Shown: positions 44,048-55,454 of the stretch, in pieces
Position numbering within the stretch: the first letter of the stretch is position 1
Layout: each line of letters starts with the position of its first letter
NCBI RefSeq assembly: GCF_958979055.1
Contig: NC_084890.1
Location: forward strand, 32,409,116 to 32,473,115
Direction of reading: 5' to 3'
Source: Alnus glutinosa
Lineage: Eukaryota > Streptophyta > Magnoliopsida > Fagales > Betulaceae
DNA length: 64,000 bases
The notes under the pieces: generated by a model
Databases searched by the model: none
What the model saw: the letters and a program-made list of their open reading frames with translations, nothing else
What the model was told of the DNA's origin: nothing
Program-made: the position numbers and the translations under genes

Positions 44048-46866
44048 ATGACAAAAACCGTTGTGACCCTTGTCATCAACAAGCTGGTTCAGTTGATCGT
44101 TCATGAATCAAAATTGCTACGGGGTGTCCACCAACAAGTTGTGGACATTCGAGATGAACTGGAGAGCATCCGGTGTTTTCTCAAAGATATAGATAAAGGA
44201 AGAGACCTCCAAGATGGTGTCAAAACGTGGGTGAAACAAGTGAGAGAAGTAGCATATCATATAGAAGATGTAATAGATGAATACGTTCTTCGCGTGGCAC
44301 AACGTCTTCATCAGCAAAGTTTTATTTCTTTTCTCCATAAAATTGACCGTTTATTGAAAAAAAATAAAACCACATCATGACATAGCTACCAAAATTCAAG
44401 ATATCAAAATATCAGTCTGTGAACTCAAGGAACGATGTGAAAGATATGGTTTTAGTTCCTCAGATCAAGGACCAATTAGTAGAGCAACAAATATTACATG
44501 GCATGACCCTCGAGTGGGTTCACTTTTCATTGAAGAAGATAAAGTTGTGGGTATTGAGTCTACAAGGGATGAACTCATAAGTTGGTTGGGGGGGGGGGGG
44601 GGGGAGTATCTAAACGCTCTGTGATTTCAGTGGGAGGCATGGGCGGAATTGGTAAGACAACTCTTACCAAAAAAGTATATGAGAATGAATTAGTGAACGG
44701 ACATTTTGATTGCTGTGTTTGGATCACCGTGTCTCAGCCATACAATGTGTCCAAGATACTCATGTCCATGACAAAGCAAATCTACCAGGCAAAAGAAACT
44801 ACTCTAAGGCAAATAAACATGGCAAACGAGATCACACTAATTAGCCAGCTGAGGAAATGTTTACAGCAAAAGAGGTATGTTGTGGTTTTTGATGAAGTCT
44901 GGAAGATAGAGTTTTGGGAAATTATGAAACATGCTTTACCATGCAATGACAGAGGTAGCAACATTATCATCACAACACGTAGTGATCTCATTGGTGTTTC
45001 TTGTAAAGAATCTTTATTTGATCAAGTGCACAAGCTACAACCTCTATCTCAAGACAAGGGTTGGGAATTGTTTTGCAGAAAGGCATTCCAGATCGAGTTC
45101 CAGAGGTGTTGTCCGAGAGAGTTGGTGATAATGTCGATGGACATTGTCAAAAAATGTGAAGGCCTACCACTTGCAATTGTTGCCATAGGTGGTCTTTTGT
45201 CAACAAAGGAGAAGGTGTCGTTAGAATGGCAAAAGTTGCACGATAGCCTCAGTTCTTAGCTACAATGTAATCCTCACCTTACAAGTATCACTAACATTCT
45301 ATCTCTCAGTTGTCATGATCTTCCGTGTTACCTAAAGTCATGCTACTTGTACTTTGGCATTTTTCCAGAGGACTACTCAATAAGTGGTTCAAGATTACTT
45401 TGGCTATGTGTAGCTGAGGGCTTTATAAAAGGAAAGAAGGGAAAAACATTGGACGACGTAACAAAAGAATACTTAATGGAGCTCGTCCATAGAAACTTGG
45501 TTCAAGTTTCATTTGGGGAGCATGATTATGAGATATACAGAATGTATAGAATCCATAATCTGCTGCATAAAATCATCCTATCGAAGGCTGCAGAGTTGAA
45601 TTTTTATCAAGTTCTAGAAGCTGGTGACACAACTTCCCTTGGAAAAAGTCGGTGCCTATCAATCCGCGATGTTCGAGAAAATGTTTCGAGACAAGTGAGT
45701 ACTCTCGGGTTCGTTCTATTTTTCTCTTCAACACTAATGAAATGCCTAGGTCTTTCATAGTTAAATTGTTCAAAAAGTTCAAGCTTTTGAAAGTGTTGGA
45801 TTTCGAAGATGCTCCGATTGATTATCTTCCTCAAGAAGTGAGTAATTTATTCCACTTGAAGCACTTAAGTTTGAAGAGAACAAAAGTGAAGATACTTCCA
45901 AAATCGGTGGGTAGGCTACAGAACCTACATACACTAAATGTCGTGGGAACTGCAGTGCATGAGTTACCAATTGAGATATTTAGGCTTTACAAGTTGAGAC
46001 TGATTTTGGCTCATTCTCATGACTTCGAAATTAAAAATACCTTTTATTCAATGAGAGGTGCAAAAGTGCATGAAGGGGTTGGATGTTTAAACGACTTGCA
46101 AGCGCTATCATTTATTGTGGCAAATCATTCTGGGGTTGGTTTATTTGAAGAGCTCGGAAAGTTGAGTTAATTGAGGATGTTGGGCATTTCAAATATGGCA
46201 GCAGAACGTGGGAGGGCTTTGTGTACCTCCATACAAAATATGGTCCACCTTAAAACTTTGATTGTAGTCTCAATAAGTGAAGATGAGATTATAGACTTAC
46301 AATCAATTTCATCACCACCTCCATTTCTAAAGGATAGCTATCTAATTGGGCGATTGGAGAAGTTTTCCAATTGGTTTCCAGAGCTTCAGAATTTGGTCTT
46401 ACTAGTCTTATTTTCCTCATCATTTGAGGAAGATCCACTGCCGAGTGTCCAGGCTTTGCCTAATCTAATTACCCTTTCCCTCAATCATGCCTATGATGGG
46501 GAGCAATTGAATTTTAAGGAAGATGGTTTTCAGAAACTCAAGCGGCTCACACTCGAAGAGATGAAAAAACTAAAGATGGTAGAAATAGAAAGAGGATCAC
46601 TTCCTGGTCTTGAGCAACTAGAGATTGGGCCATGTCCAGAGATGATGGAGGTACCCACTGGAATCTAGCACTTGAAAAGCTTAAAGATTCTCGACTTCTA
46701 TGAAATGCTGGGAGACTTTGTGCTATGTATGCAGCCAAATAGAGGCGGAGATTATTGGAAAGTCAAGAAAGTAACTACTATTTATTTCAGTTATAGTATT
46801 AAAGGAAAACGATATAAAAAATACAGGCTTGGTGACTCAGACTTGTTGGAGCTTTTGCAACGGTGA
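44048..46866 (+). pseudogene. RPM1-like CNL pseudogene with 17-G run
   Basis: ATG at 44048 and final TGA at 46864-46866. An extra A in the run near 44358-44366 shifts the frame and gives TGA at 44378-44380. Sisters have GGTGGGGGG where this copy has 17 Gs (44588-44604), eight bases more; +1 plus +8 restores the original frame from there on. Later lesions: TAG 45257-45259, a 1-base deletion near 45683, TAA 46168-46170, TAG 46666-46668. Motifs still readable: GMGGIGKTT, FDEVW in kinase-2 (second aspartate changed), GLPLA, and IHN in place of IHD. It lacks the upstream module and lies close behind the 40573 gene. It cannot encode a full receptor. Confidence 0.92.
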
Positions 46867-47344
46867 GTCTTGGAGTATCAAATTGCCATGGAGTTTCAGT
46901 GATGGACAAGGTATGTGCCTCTAAGCCACATAACTTCCATGAAAAATTTGTAGTTCGGTTATATGTAATGATAAAATTATTCACATTGTCGTTAACTAAC
47001 CAAATTTTGATGGTTAACAAGACTTGAATTGGCTGGTGAGTCCCAATGTAGCAGTTGTAATTGGGCTTGTGCCAGCATGTCACGGGTCTAATTATAGAGT
47101 AATATTTTTGATACATTTCCCCATAAATTGGAAATATTCAAGACTTCCGAACTCACCCATCCATTATTCAATTAAATTTTATTTATTAGAAACGGGACTA
47201 AAACATTAAAACTACACTCAAATGTTTTGAAGATCGAAAGGCTTAAATACTTTGGCTAATTAGCATTCTGAGTGGGTCATGTTTAACCAAGTTGAGCAGC
47301 TTGAAATGAATTCTAATGTGCAAAATTTTTCCTTCTTTCTCCAG
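46867..47344 (+). other. 3' flank with conserved donor and acceptor
   Basis: AAG|GTATGT donor at 46911 and 'ccttctttctccag' acceptor ending at 47344, as after the 8152 gene. Confidence 0.4.
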
Positions 47345-48101
47345 CTAGAATCGTAAATTTTTTATGCAATTTTGTGCCAAAATCCAGAAGCATCAGTGAT
47401 TAAATGCTAATAAGAAGTACCAAATAGAGTTCGCAATTCACGTGTCAAAGAACAATCATGGCTTCGATTGGAACGGTCACCAAAACCCAAAATCAGGATA
47501 CCAACAATTCAAAATCTATAAAAAAAATCAACCAACATTGTTAATGTTCTTAATGACTTAGACCAACGTTGTTATTCAGCCTTGCTTGTTTACTTGTTCT
47601 TGGAAAATAAATGGGTCATGTGGGTTGGATTCTGAGCTAGTGACTTAGAAAAGGGGCAGGAATCAGAGGCAATAGAGTGACAAAGTAGTAAGAAAATGAC
47701 TATTATAAGGCAATACTGTTCAATGACAAGAGTGATTGTTTTATCAATGGACGGCTTTTGTGAATGTTAATTCGTGTGTTATTCCCATCACCAAACCAAT
47801 AGTTATTCCTTTCTTTTCTTTAGAGGAATATCTATTTCTCATTGTGAAGAATAACTATATATTCTGCATGATTAATTATTCCTGTGAATAATGAAGTAAC
47901 CAACCATGCCTCTAATGAGTAGAAAGAAATAAATTCTCAACCTGCACAGCTAGCTCAAACACTAGTGTATAGTATACGGTTTGTGCAAAAGCTAAATAAG
48001 CTAAATGAGAAAAGAGGGTTAGAATTTCATGTACGATGGAATATTACCTTAAATAAGTTTAGAACTGTCTCCACATGTTAATGTGTGTTGTCACGCTAAG
48101 G
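47345..48101. other. Intergenic, no gene seen
   Basis: AT-rich; the part at 47580-47900 is similar to 24220-24450. No supported coding region. Confidence 0.45.
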
Positions 48102-48114
48102 ACTCCCTCGATAT

Positions 48115-48258
48115 ATCTACCTTAGAAGGGTTCCTCGTCGTTAAAATATATATATATTATTGGTAAGTTACACACGCACTCGATGAGACTTGAACTCACG
48201 ACCTCATTCTCCATCTTGCAATACAAGGAAGTAGTACCAGAGCTAAAGCTCATTGGTA
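48115..48258 (-). mobile_element. tRNA-derived SINE
   Basis: Flanked by perfect 13-bp direct repeats ACTCCCTCGATAT (48102-48114 and 48259-48271), the mark of LINE-type target-primed insertion. Read on the minus strand it starts 'taccaatgagctttagctct', with a TTAGCTCTGGTA-type A box and a GAGTTCAAGTCTC B box, the pol III promoter of tRNA-derived plant SINEs. About 144 bp. Confidence 0.8.
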
Positions 48259-48289
48259 ACTCCCTCGATATTATTGACTACAGGAAGTT

Positions 48290-48560
48290 ACTTCGACACG
48301 AACTCAACACGAAATTAGCAAGTTAGAGTTAAAAGTTGACCTATATAGTCTTATACTCATACTTCGATACAATCCGAACCCGACATACTATATTTAAGTT
48401 GTCAAGTTTTGATAGGACCCGTGAACTTGACATGAACCTAATACAAAATTAGTAAATTAGGGTTTATTAGTCTAATCCGTTTAATTAAATGAGTCAGATT
48501 AGAATTAATCTATACAGTATTCTATCCATATTTTAACACAATCAGAATTTAACACATAAC
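48290..48560. mobile_element. Degenerate 'gacacgaac/gtttaattaaatgag' repeat
   Basis: Same repeat type as 24881-25010, with two similar arms ('acgaaattagcaagttagag' and 'acaaaattagtaaattaggg'). Noncoding. Confidence 0.45.
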
Positions 48561-48875
48561 ACGAATGGCAAACCCTAACATGAACAAAGCAACACCGACA
48601 GAAACTCTCCAAATCTTCAAGAAAATTGGAACCACATATACTTGGGCACACAATTCAAGATCATCATATCCTGTACGACACTAGCATGTGGAAAGAGCAT
48701 GTCGTTATATGTTGACTTTTTTACTTTATTATTATTATTTTTTAAAAAAAAAATCAAATTCTCCATCAAACTTTCATTTCATTGCCAATGTAAATCTGAA
48801 CTACTATAAATTGTCAATGTCTCCTCCAGTCAAAAAACCAAAATTATCCTTACAAATTGAAAAAATACAAAAAAT

Positions 48876-48877
<2 letters not shown>

Positions 48878-48913
<36 letters not shown>

Positions 48914-48932
48914 ACTAGAAATATATATATAT
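48878..48932. repeat. (TA)n microsatellite
   Basis: Two adjacent TA tracts separated by 'aaaaaaactagaa'. Confidence 0.9.
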
Positions 48933-49001
48933 TTCACTGGGTGGCACCATTCTCTCTTGGTTGATGAGACTCCATCACGGTGATCGATATTATCTACTTT
49001 A

Positions 49002-49500
49002 TGTTAAGCCTAATGTCCACCCCGTGAAATCAATCAAAGCCAGCACAAATCAATTCTGTCAAAGAAACCCATCGAGACAAATATTCTTTACAAGGCAAAT
49101 ATTGGGCAAACCAGGAAACCAATATTTGCCTTGCCCTTCTTGCCTTAATCACTCAACTACTGTCCAATTCTATCCAAGATACTCATCAAGTATACATGGC
49201 ATCAAAGACAAGTCAATAAGGCAAGCATTGCCTTATGCAGCAACCAAACACTGGACGTGCTCATCAAGATTTGACAATGAGAAGCAGCAGTCATGGCGTG
49301 CTCATCAAGCACTGATATTTAACAGCAGAAGCCGGGATTGCAGACCATCTAAGGAAAGACTAGAGAAGCCGGTTTTCCTTAAGTGACACTTGATTGTATT
49401 TGAATTTAAAACTTTCTGTTAGTCTACACATGTGAATCAGTATATATGTATGTGAACAGCATTGTAATAAAAATCAAGCAATCAATTCCTCTGCATATCA
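49002..49500 (+). mobile_element. Probable 5' LTR of a Ty1/copia retrotransposon
   Basis: Begins TGTTAAGCC and ends ...TATCA; a TATA-like 'tatatatgta' at 49441. It is followed at 49510-49521 by TGGTATCAAAGC, one base off the initiator-methionine tRNA primer-binding site used by plant copia elements. LTR ends are approximate; no 3' LTR is seen. Confidence 0.6.
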
Positions 49501-49572
49501 ACTCTTTTATGGTATCAAAGCTTTCATTAGGCACACGCCAACAAACGATCCAAACACCTTCTCTATTTTTCA

Positions 49573-49977
49573 ATGGCTGCTTCATCTTCAACCCCTGCTG
49601 CCATGCCAACTCTCAATGCAAAAATCCCTACCGCCATGCCAACTCTCAATGCAGCCTCTACTCTACCTCCACCAAACCTCACCTTCCATGAGAAATTAGA
49701 AGGTCCCAATTATCTTAGTTGGCTCACCCAGTTTCTCCCCATTCTACGTAGCCAAGAAGCTATGGGGATTGTTGATGGAACGGATACATGCCTTCCACAA
49801 TTTCTTGCCGATGTCAGTGGCAAACAAATTCCTAATCCGGAATTTACAATCCGGCAGAGAAATGATCAAACCATCCTTAGCTGGATCAATATCACATTGT
49901 CAAGGAAGGTGTTGTCTACCATTTATAGCTTGGACACTAGGCTTAACACTTTACTCATCCTCTCTTTGTTGCTGTAA
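49573..49977 (+). pseudogene. Ty1/copia gag fragment
   Basis: A 134-codon frame starting MAASSSTPAAMPTLNA, with a duplicated AMPTLNA segment, then KLEGPNYLSWLTQFLPILRS and QRNDQTILSWINITLS, typical of the N-terminal copia Gag (UBN2/gag-polypeptide type). The frame degenerates after IYSLDTRL and stops; protease, integrase and reverse transcriptase are absent. Gag normally forms the virus-like particle; this copy cannot. Confidence 0.8.
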
Positions 49978-50640
49978 TTTCAAAAGTTGTCACCTTCAAG
50001 CACCAAGCCATTTTTTTATCTAAGCAAATAAGGAAATGGTTATAGGAATTAAAACATTGAAAAAGTGGTGGACTCCACAACAACAAATCGAAAATGAAAA
50101 TTACAAAGCATAACACGTACAAACAACTAGTAAGAAATGCGGCAAAAAAATGACCTAATCCTCTCTAAAAGGATTGCATAAAGTGGTTTCTGAAGTAAAA
50201 AGGACACATAAATGGGTAACCCTTCCCGGACCCCACTAAGGAACTACAATAACCACCAAAAGGAGGTTGTTGAGGGGGAGACAATGTAAAAATCTGAGTG
50301 GGATCCGTTTACGAGGAACGATCTCTGAATGCAAAAGTCTCCTCAACACGTTCAAATAATATAAGAATAGGGAGACAAAATCCCACAAAAAGCAACACTA
50401 AAAGAAGAAAACAAAGATACAACAGAAAAATAACAATAATGTAAAAAATCCATAAAAGCACAGCAATTGCAACGGTAGAAGGCAGTAGCGGAGAGGCACG
50501 TGAAGCCCATACGCAGCCTTAAGGGTGTAGATTGAACCACGGGTGATTGACAATTTTTTGATAGTTTGGGGGTATTTGTCTCAACTTTGAGGACAATATT
50601 GTACATTAAATGATAGTTTGAATGGTGTACGTAGACTTTT
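49978..50640. other. Intergenic or transposon debris
   Basis: Contains 'gttgagggggagacaatgt' near 50267, like a polypurine tract, but no matching LTR follows. The end (50545-50640) resembles 11945-12010. No gene. Confidence 0.4.
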
Positions 50641-51660
50641 CGATTATAAATTTACAGCATAATTTATGGATCTCAATACGAGGTGAAATAAGATAACATT
50701 TATCCTACTAATAAATCTTATTAAGATAAGATAATTAACCCTATTGAAAATATAATTTTCCCTAACTGAATTATTTTTCTTAATCTTAATCTTATCACCA
50801 AGATCATAACACGTTGCTTTAGAAAACATATGGTTTTGAGGACGATTTTGTTGTGTAATGGCTAACAATGTGGGTTTTCCACGATGCACCTACTTTAAAA
50901 ATTAAAAAGGAAAAAATAAGAATAATGCTACTCTTTACACTTATTTATTATATTCATTTGATACTATTGACGTGACATGTTTTAAGTGATTTTTCTTTTA
51001 TTTATTTTTAAATATTTAACATGGAAAGCCACTTAAAACACGTTATATCAACATGTATGAAGTGAATGTGATAAATGTGTGGAAAAAAAAAAAAAAAGAC
51101 TTTCTCGTTTTCACGGTGCTTGAAGCCTACTGAGATTGAAGGGCTCTCAAAAAATTTGAAGTGGCCTCTTATGAAATTGTTTAAGCAGGGTAATTAATTT
51201 GCTGGCTTCTTATGCCATTGCTTGTGAAGATTGATTTTGCCTATCTTCATAATATAATGCTACGCTTCACATTCATTACACACCAACTAAAGTGATGTGT
51301 TTTAAGTAGTTTCTTAAGTTAGTCACTTAAAAATAAAAATAAAGGAAAAACCCACTTAAAACACTCAACTTCAACCAATATAAAATAGATGTGAAAAGTA
51401 GCATTACTCATCTTCTTAAGCTAGCAAAGGACAAGGAAAACATTGATGAAAATCACAGTTTTAACGCATTCGATCTTGGTCATTGTCGGCCTTGGATGAG
51501 ATTTTGAAAGCTGTGTAGTGTGATTGCTGGCAGTGGATGCGCTGATCATGTGTTTCTCGAGTTGTTCTTGAGACGACAAATTAAAGCATTTTATTGTTTG
51601 GGAAAATTACAACAACAGATTAGGCCATTTAGGGATAGTAGGCGTCGACAATATTCTATT
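50641..51660. repeat. Noncoding duplicated segment D4
   Basis: Full-length relative of D1 and D2, with foldback MITEs at about 50923-51085 and 51255-51406. Confidence 0.7.
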
Positions 51661-51734
51661 CTTTTCAGCCTATACCTCTCAAATTAAAATGCCTATTTCG
51701 AAGCTATTTCATTCTACCTCCACTTTTTTTTTTT

Positions 51735-53527
51735 CTTTTTTTAATGAAAATTATTTATTTTCTTTTAAGGACGGGTGGTTGAACCAAAGTCTAAAATTGA
51801 CTGACTGATCACAATAAATCTAAAAAAGAAATGAAGGAGATGCATGTTCCCATTCCGTCCACTTTGGGTTTGAACTTTTTAGTCTTCTAGTCTTCTTCTA
51901 CACGAAAATTGACGTTGTACGTGAGGTGATAAAAGCAATAAGGACTAACAATAAATCCAAAAAATGTAATTAATGGTCCGTCTACATGACTTTTGGAGTC
52001 TTTGGAGAGGGAAATTGGCAGTTAAATTCCACATGGGCCCCAGATGTTATTTGAAAGTGATAATCAATCAAGTGTACATGCATAAAGATGAGTAGCTACA
52101 AGTGTACGTTGAAGACGTTGCAAGATGTAATATAATCAAGTGTACAAAAAGAAATAAAGAAGATCGATGTTCCGTCCACTTTGGGTTTGGAATTTTATGT
52201 CGATGCAAAGACTACAGACCATAAGAAATAAAAGAAGTCAAGAATTAATATTGTTATCCGTGCACATTGGGTTTACAATTTTGTGTCAATTTAAAGAACC
52301 ACATGACTTGGAGTCTTTGGAGATGCAAATTGCCAGTTAAATTCTACATGTTTACATATCTAATTAGTGATGACTAGCTAGCTACAAGTCTTGAACCCGT
52401 TGGAAGATTTAAATTAATATGGTGATTTTAATTTGTCTATTTTTTTTTTATTTTTTTTTTAGAATTCTTCCAGTAAGATGATTATTGATAAATTCAAGTA
52501 TGAGTTTGGAAGTTTATCTCAATACAAAGACCCCACGCTTGGAGTCGTCTATACCCAAATTGCACGTCGTAAGAATCACAAGAGAGAGGAAAATGACAGC
52601 AATTAATTAATTGGTTATCACTTGCCAAGAAATTGGTGCAAAGAATCCACACATCCGAGTCTTCTGCGTGCAAATTGGAATTGCGTGTTAAGACGTGCGT
52701 TCCATTTGGATGACTTGAAACATTTGGAAGGATATTTTGGCAATTATTTCTACTCAAATTTGTAAAATATTAAGTTAATTAACTGATAATTAACTTCAAA
52801 TGCTACTATAATACTATCACATTATCATAATTAATTAATTTATGCGGAGGAATTGTAGATCATAATTCATGAGAGATCTAAGATTGCCTATATTCTACTC
52901 CCACATTTTTTTCTCTCTTTTCCTTTCCACTGTTATCATTAGTATCATAGCCCCTAAATACATTATCCCTTGCAACTTGTCTTTGCCTCTCAATTTACAA
53001 ACCAATGTACCAATAACATGACATCCCACTGCGGCCTCGAAATCCCGTAATTACTTTTAGCCTTCTCTATGTATTATTGCTAGCTAATTGATCTGTAAAT
53101 TAAATAAGATCGTTTTACAAGTAGAAAATATGTAAGTTCACAACTTAGTAAGGAAATCGCCAACGAAACATAGCCCCGCCATATAGTCATGAGCCCATTT
53201 TGTATTAGTAAAAGAAGGTTAAACATATAAATAAGCACAATAAACATTGTGAGAAATCATTGGCGAGGATAGAACTAAGGTTAAAACACCTTATGATTGA
53301 CAAGTTATGCTTATCGACCGGAAATATTACTGTAACCTTTGTTAATTAAAAACGATGTGTTTGGCAAAAAGATTATGCATGGTATTGTACTTAGAAAATC
53401 ATGCATCAGTTAAAGATATATAGAAAATCATACACCGATTAAATTAGATAGAAAATCATGTTGATGAGGTGCACATTATAATACTAATACATATATTAAC
53501 AATCATAACTATTCTCCTTTTTTTTTC

Positions 53528-53562
<35 letters not shown>

Positions 53563-53630
53563 TTATCGTAACAGTCATAATTATTCTCTATATGGCTTAT
53601 TCGTGCCCTTAAAGCTTAAACATTTCACGG
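51735..53630. repeat. Large noncoding duplication, copy E1
   Basis: Over 95 percent identical by eye to 55455-57715 across 'ttaattaactgataattaac' and the 'gaggtgcacattataatact' end. It contains several degenerate 'tccactttgggtttg' units about 100-300 bp apart and an (ATT)n tract at 53533-53562. No gene. Confidence 0.8.
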
Positions 53631-53836
53631 TAGAGTTTGCGCGTCCCATAAGTCATATGAAACAACCCTTGTATTGTTATTGTGTACAATAATGATGAAT
53701 AATATAAAATTGAAAAGAAAGAGAGTAAGAGAAAATCAAGATACAGAGTTACATGGTTCGGTAATGTACTTACGTCCACTGATATTTTAATATTACTCTT
53801 TATGCCTGAGAGAATATGAATCATTTGTTCCAACAC

Positions 53837-54240
53837 CTTGTAATACCCCTTTCTAACCTAGGACTAAGACCACTATAATAAGGGTTAAGAGATAAATAAG
53901 ATACAACAATTAAGGTGTAGATTAGGAAAATGGTAGTGAGTTTGTCTAGAATCGCTTTAATGGTGGGGAGATGCCGTTCGAATGATATGCCATGTGGGGT
54001 TAAGGAAAAACCCTACTACTACTTGGACAATGTATATAAAGTAACCATTCAAACGATTATGTGGAAAGCCACATGGGGCACAGAGGAAACCCTACCATTT
54101 GGACGATACAAAATAACCGTTCGAACAGCATGGCGTGAAGCCGCATATGATAAGTTGAAAAACCATAGCGTTCAAACGACAGGAGTACCGTTCTAATTAT
54201 GAGAGGCTGCATACAATTTAGATAAGTCCAAAAGTTACAT
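53837..54240. repeat. ~72-bp degenerate tandem repeat, possibly in an LTR remnant
   Basis: CCRTTCRAAYG-type units start at 53974, 54045 and 54117 (71 and 72 apart), each followed by an 'aaaccctac' or equivalent block. 'tgtaatacccc' at 53841 resembles an LTR start and 'tatataaa' lies in unit one. The 88-codon frame across it is repeat-derived. Confidence 0.45.
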
Positions 54241-55454
54241 AAGTAGGAAGGGACTCAATACAATGGTTGCTCGTGTAGGGCTATGATACCATACCATCAA
54301 AACGATTTTCAAAATGCACGAATTGTTTTATTTCTCCGCACTTTTCACAATACAAGGTATATATATATATATATATATATACACCAAAGATCAGTATGAT
54401 CGATGGAGCTCCGGGTCATTATATATACATAACACTAAAACCACTCTTTATCTACAGTTTTCCACTCAAGGGTTGTCGACAAATTCCCTACTAAAATGTC
54501 CACAGTAAATTAGTCTATGATCTAAAATGAAGTTATCTCTATGTAAATCAATATTTATTTATCCCAAATTCCCTGCTAAACCGTCACTCATTTTTCTTAA
54601 TTCGCGTACAAATTAATAATAATTTTTTAAAAAATGTACACTCGTAATTTTGTTTTCAAAAAATATAGATATATGTGATGTTACGTACCCATTACATGGT
54701 TGAGTTTCAGCTTTCAAGATAAAATTGTATCTGAACAAGTCAATAATTCTAAGAGTCGTGATTAATTATACTTTGTTACGATCGAGATTGTGATAATGAA
54801 AGCAGTGAAGACTTTGCATGCACATATCCACTTTTTCTTTGCTGACCAAGAATAAATCCAAGAAATCTCTTCATTCATTCACAATAAATTCAAAAGAAGA
54901 TGTAATTGCCGTCCACTTTGGGATTGAAACTTGAAAGTTTATCCCAATGCAAAGCGTCTACGCTTGGAATCGTCTATACGCAAATTCCACGTAAGGGCCC
55001 TACGATGACAATTTTTTTTTTTATTTTTTTGTTTATATAAGTAATTAAGTTTTAGGTTTAAATATTTTTTTGGTCCTTGAATTTTGACAATTTTATTTTT
55101 TAGTTTTTGAGTTTCAGTTCGCATTACTGATGATACCTCAATTTTGAGAAAAGACTAAAATTAAAAAAATAAATAAAAGAAGAAGAAGAAGAAGAGGGGT
55201 AGCTCATCCATCCTCTTGACCGGTCTAGGGTGGCCAAACCACCCCTATGAGGGGTGAAACCACCCCATGGCAGGAAAAAAAAAAATTAAGGGTTTTAGCC
55301 CTTGGAGATGACTGAACCACCCCCGTGGCCCATGGGAGATGGTTCGACCACCCCATGGCAAAAAAAATAAAATATAAAACAAAACAAAAAATAAAATATA
55401 AAAAAAAAAAAATCAAGGGTTTTGGCACTTGAGGATGGCCTAACCATCCACCTT
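54241..55454. other. Intergenic insertion between E1 and E2, no gene
   Basis: Holds (TA)n at 54357-54382, an (AAG)n tract near 55178-55196, and GGTGGCCAAACCACCCC-type repeats (55225-55445) like those at 1437-1530 in the TIR element. Confidence 0.5.

Noticed and set aside
48115..48258. tRNA gene on the minus strand
   Set aside because: Only A- and B-box-like motifs are present, with no cloverleaf; the 13-bp duplication fits a SINE.
48961..49386. 141-codon frame on the + strand
   Set aside because: It overlaps the probable copia LTR, has no domain, and the gag start lies downstream of the primer-binding site.
53930..54196. 88-codon frame
   Set aside because: Spans the 72-bp degenerate repeat; no recognisable domain.
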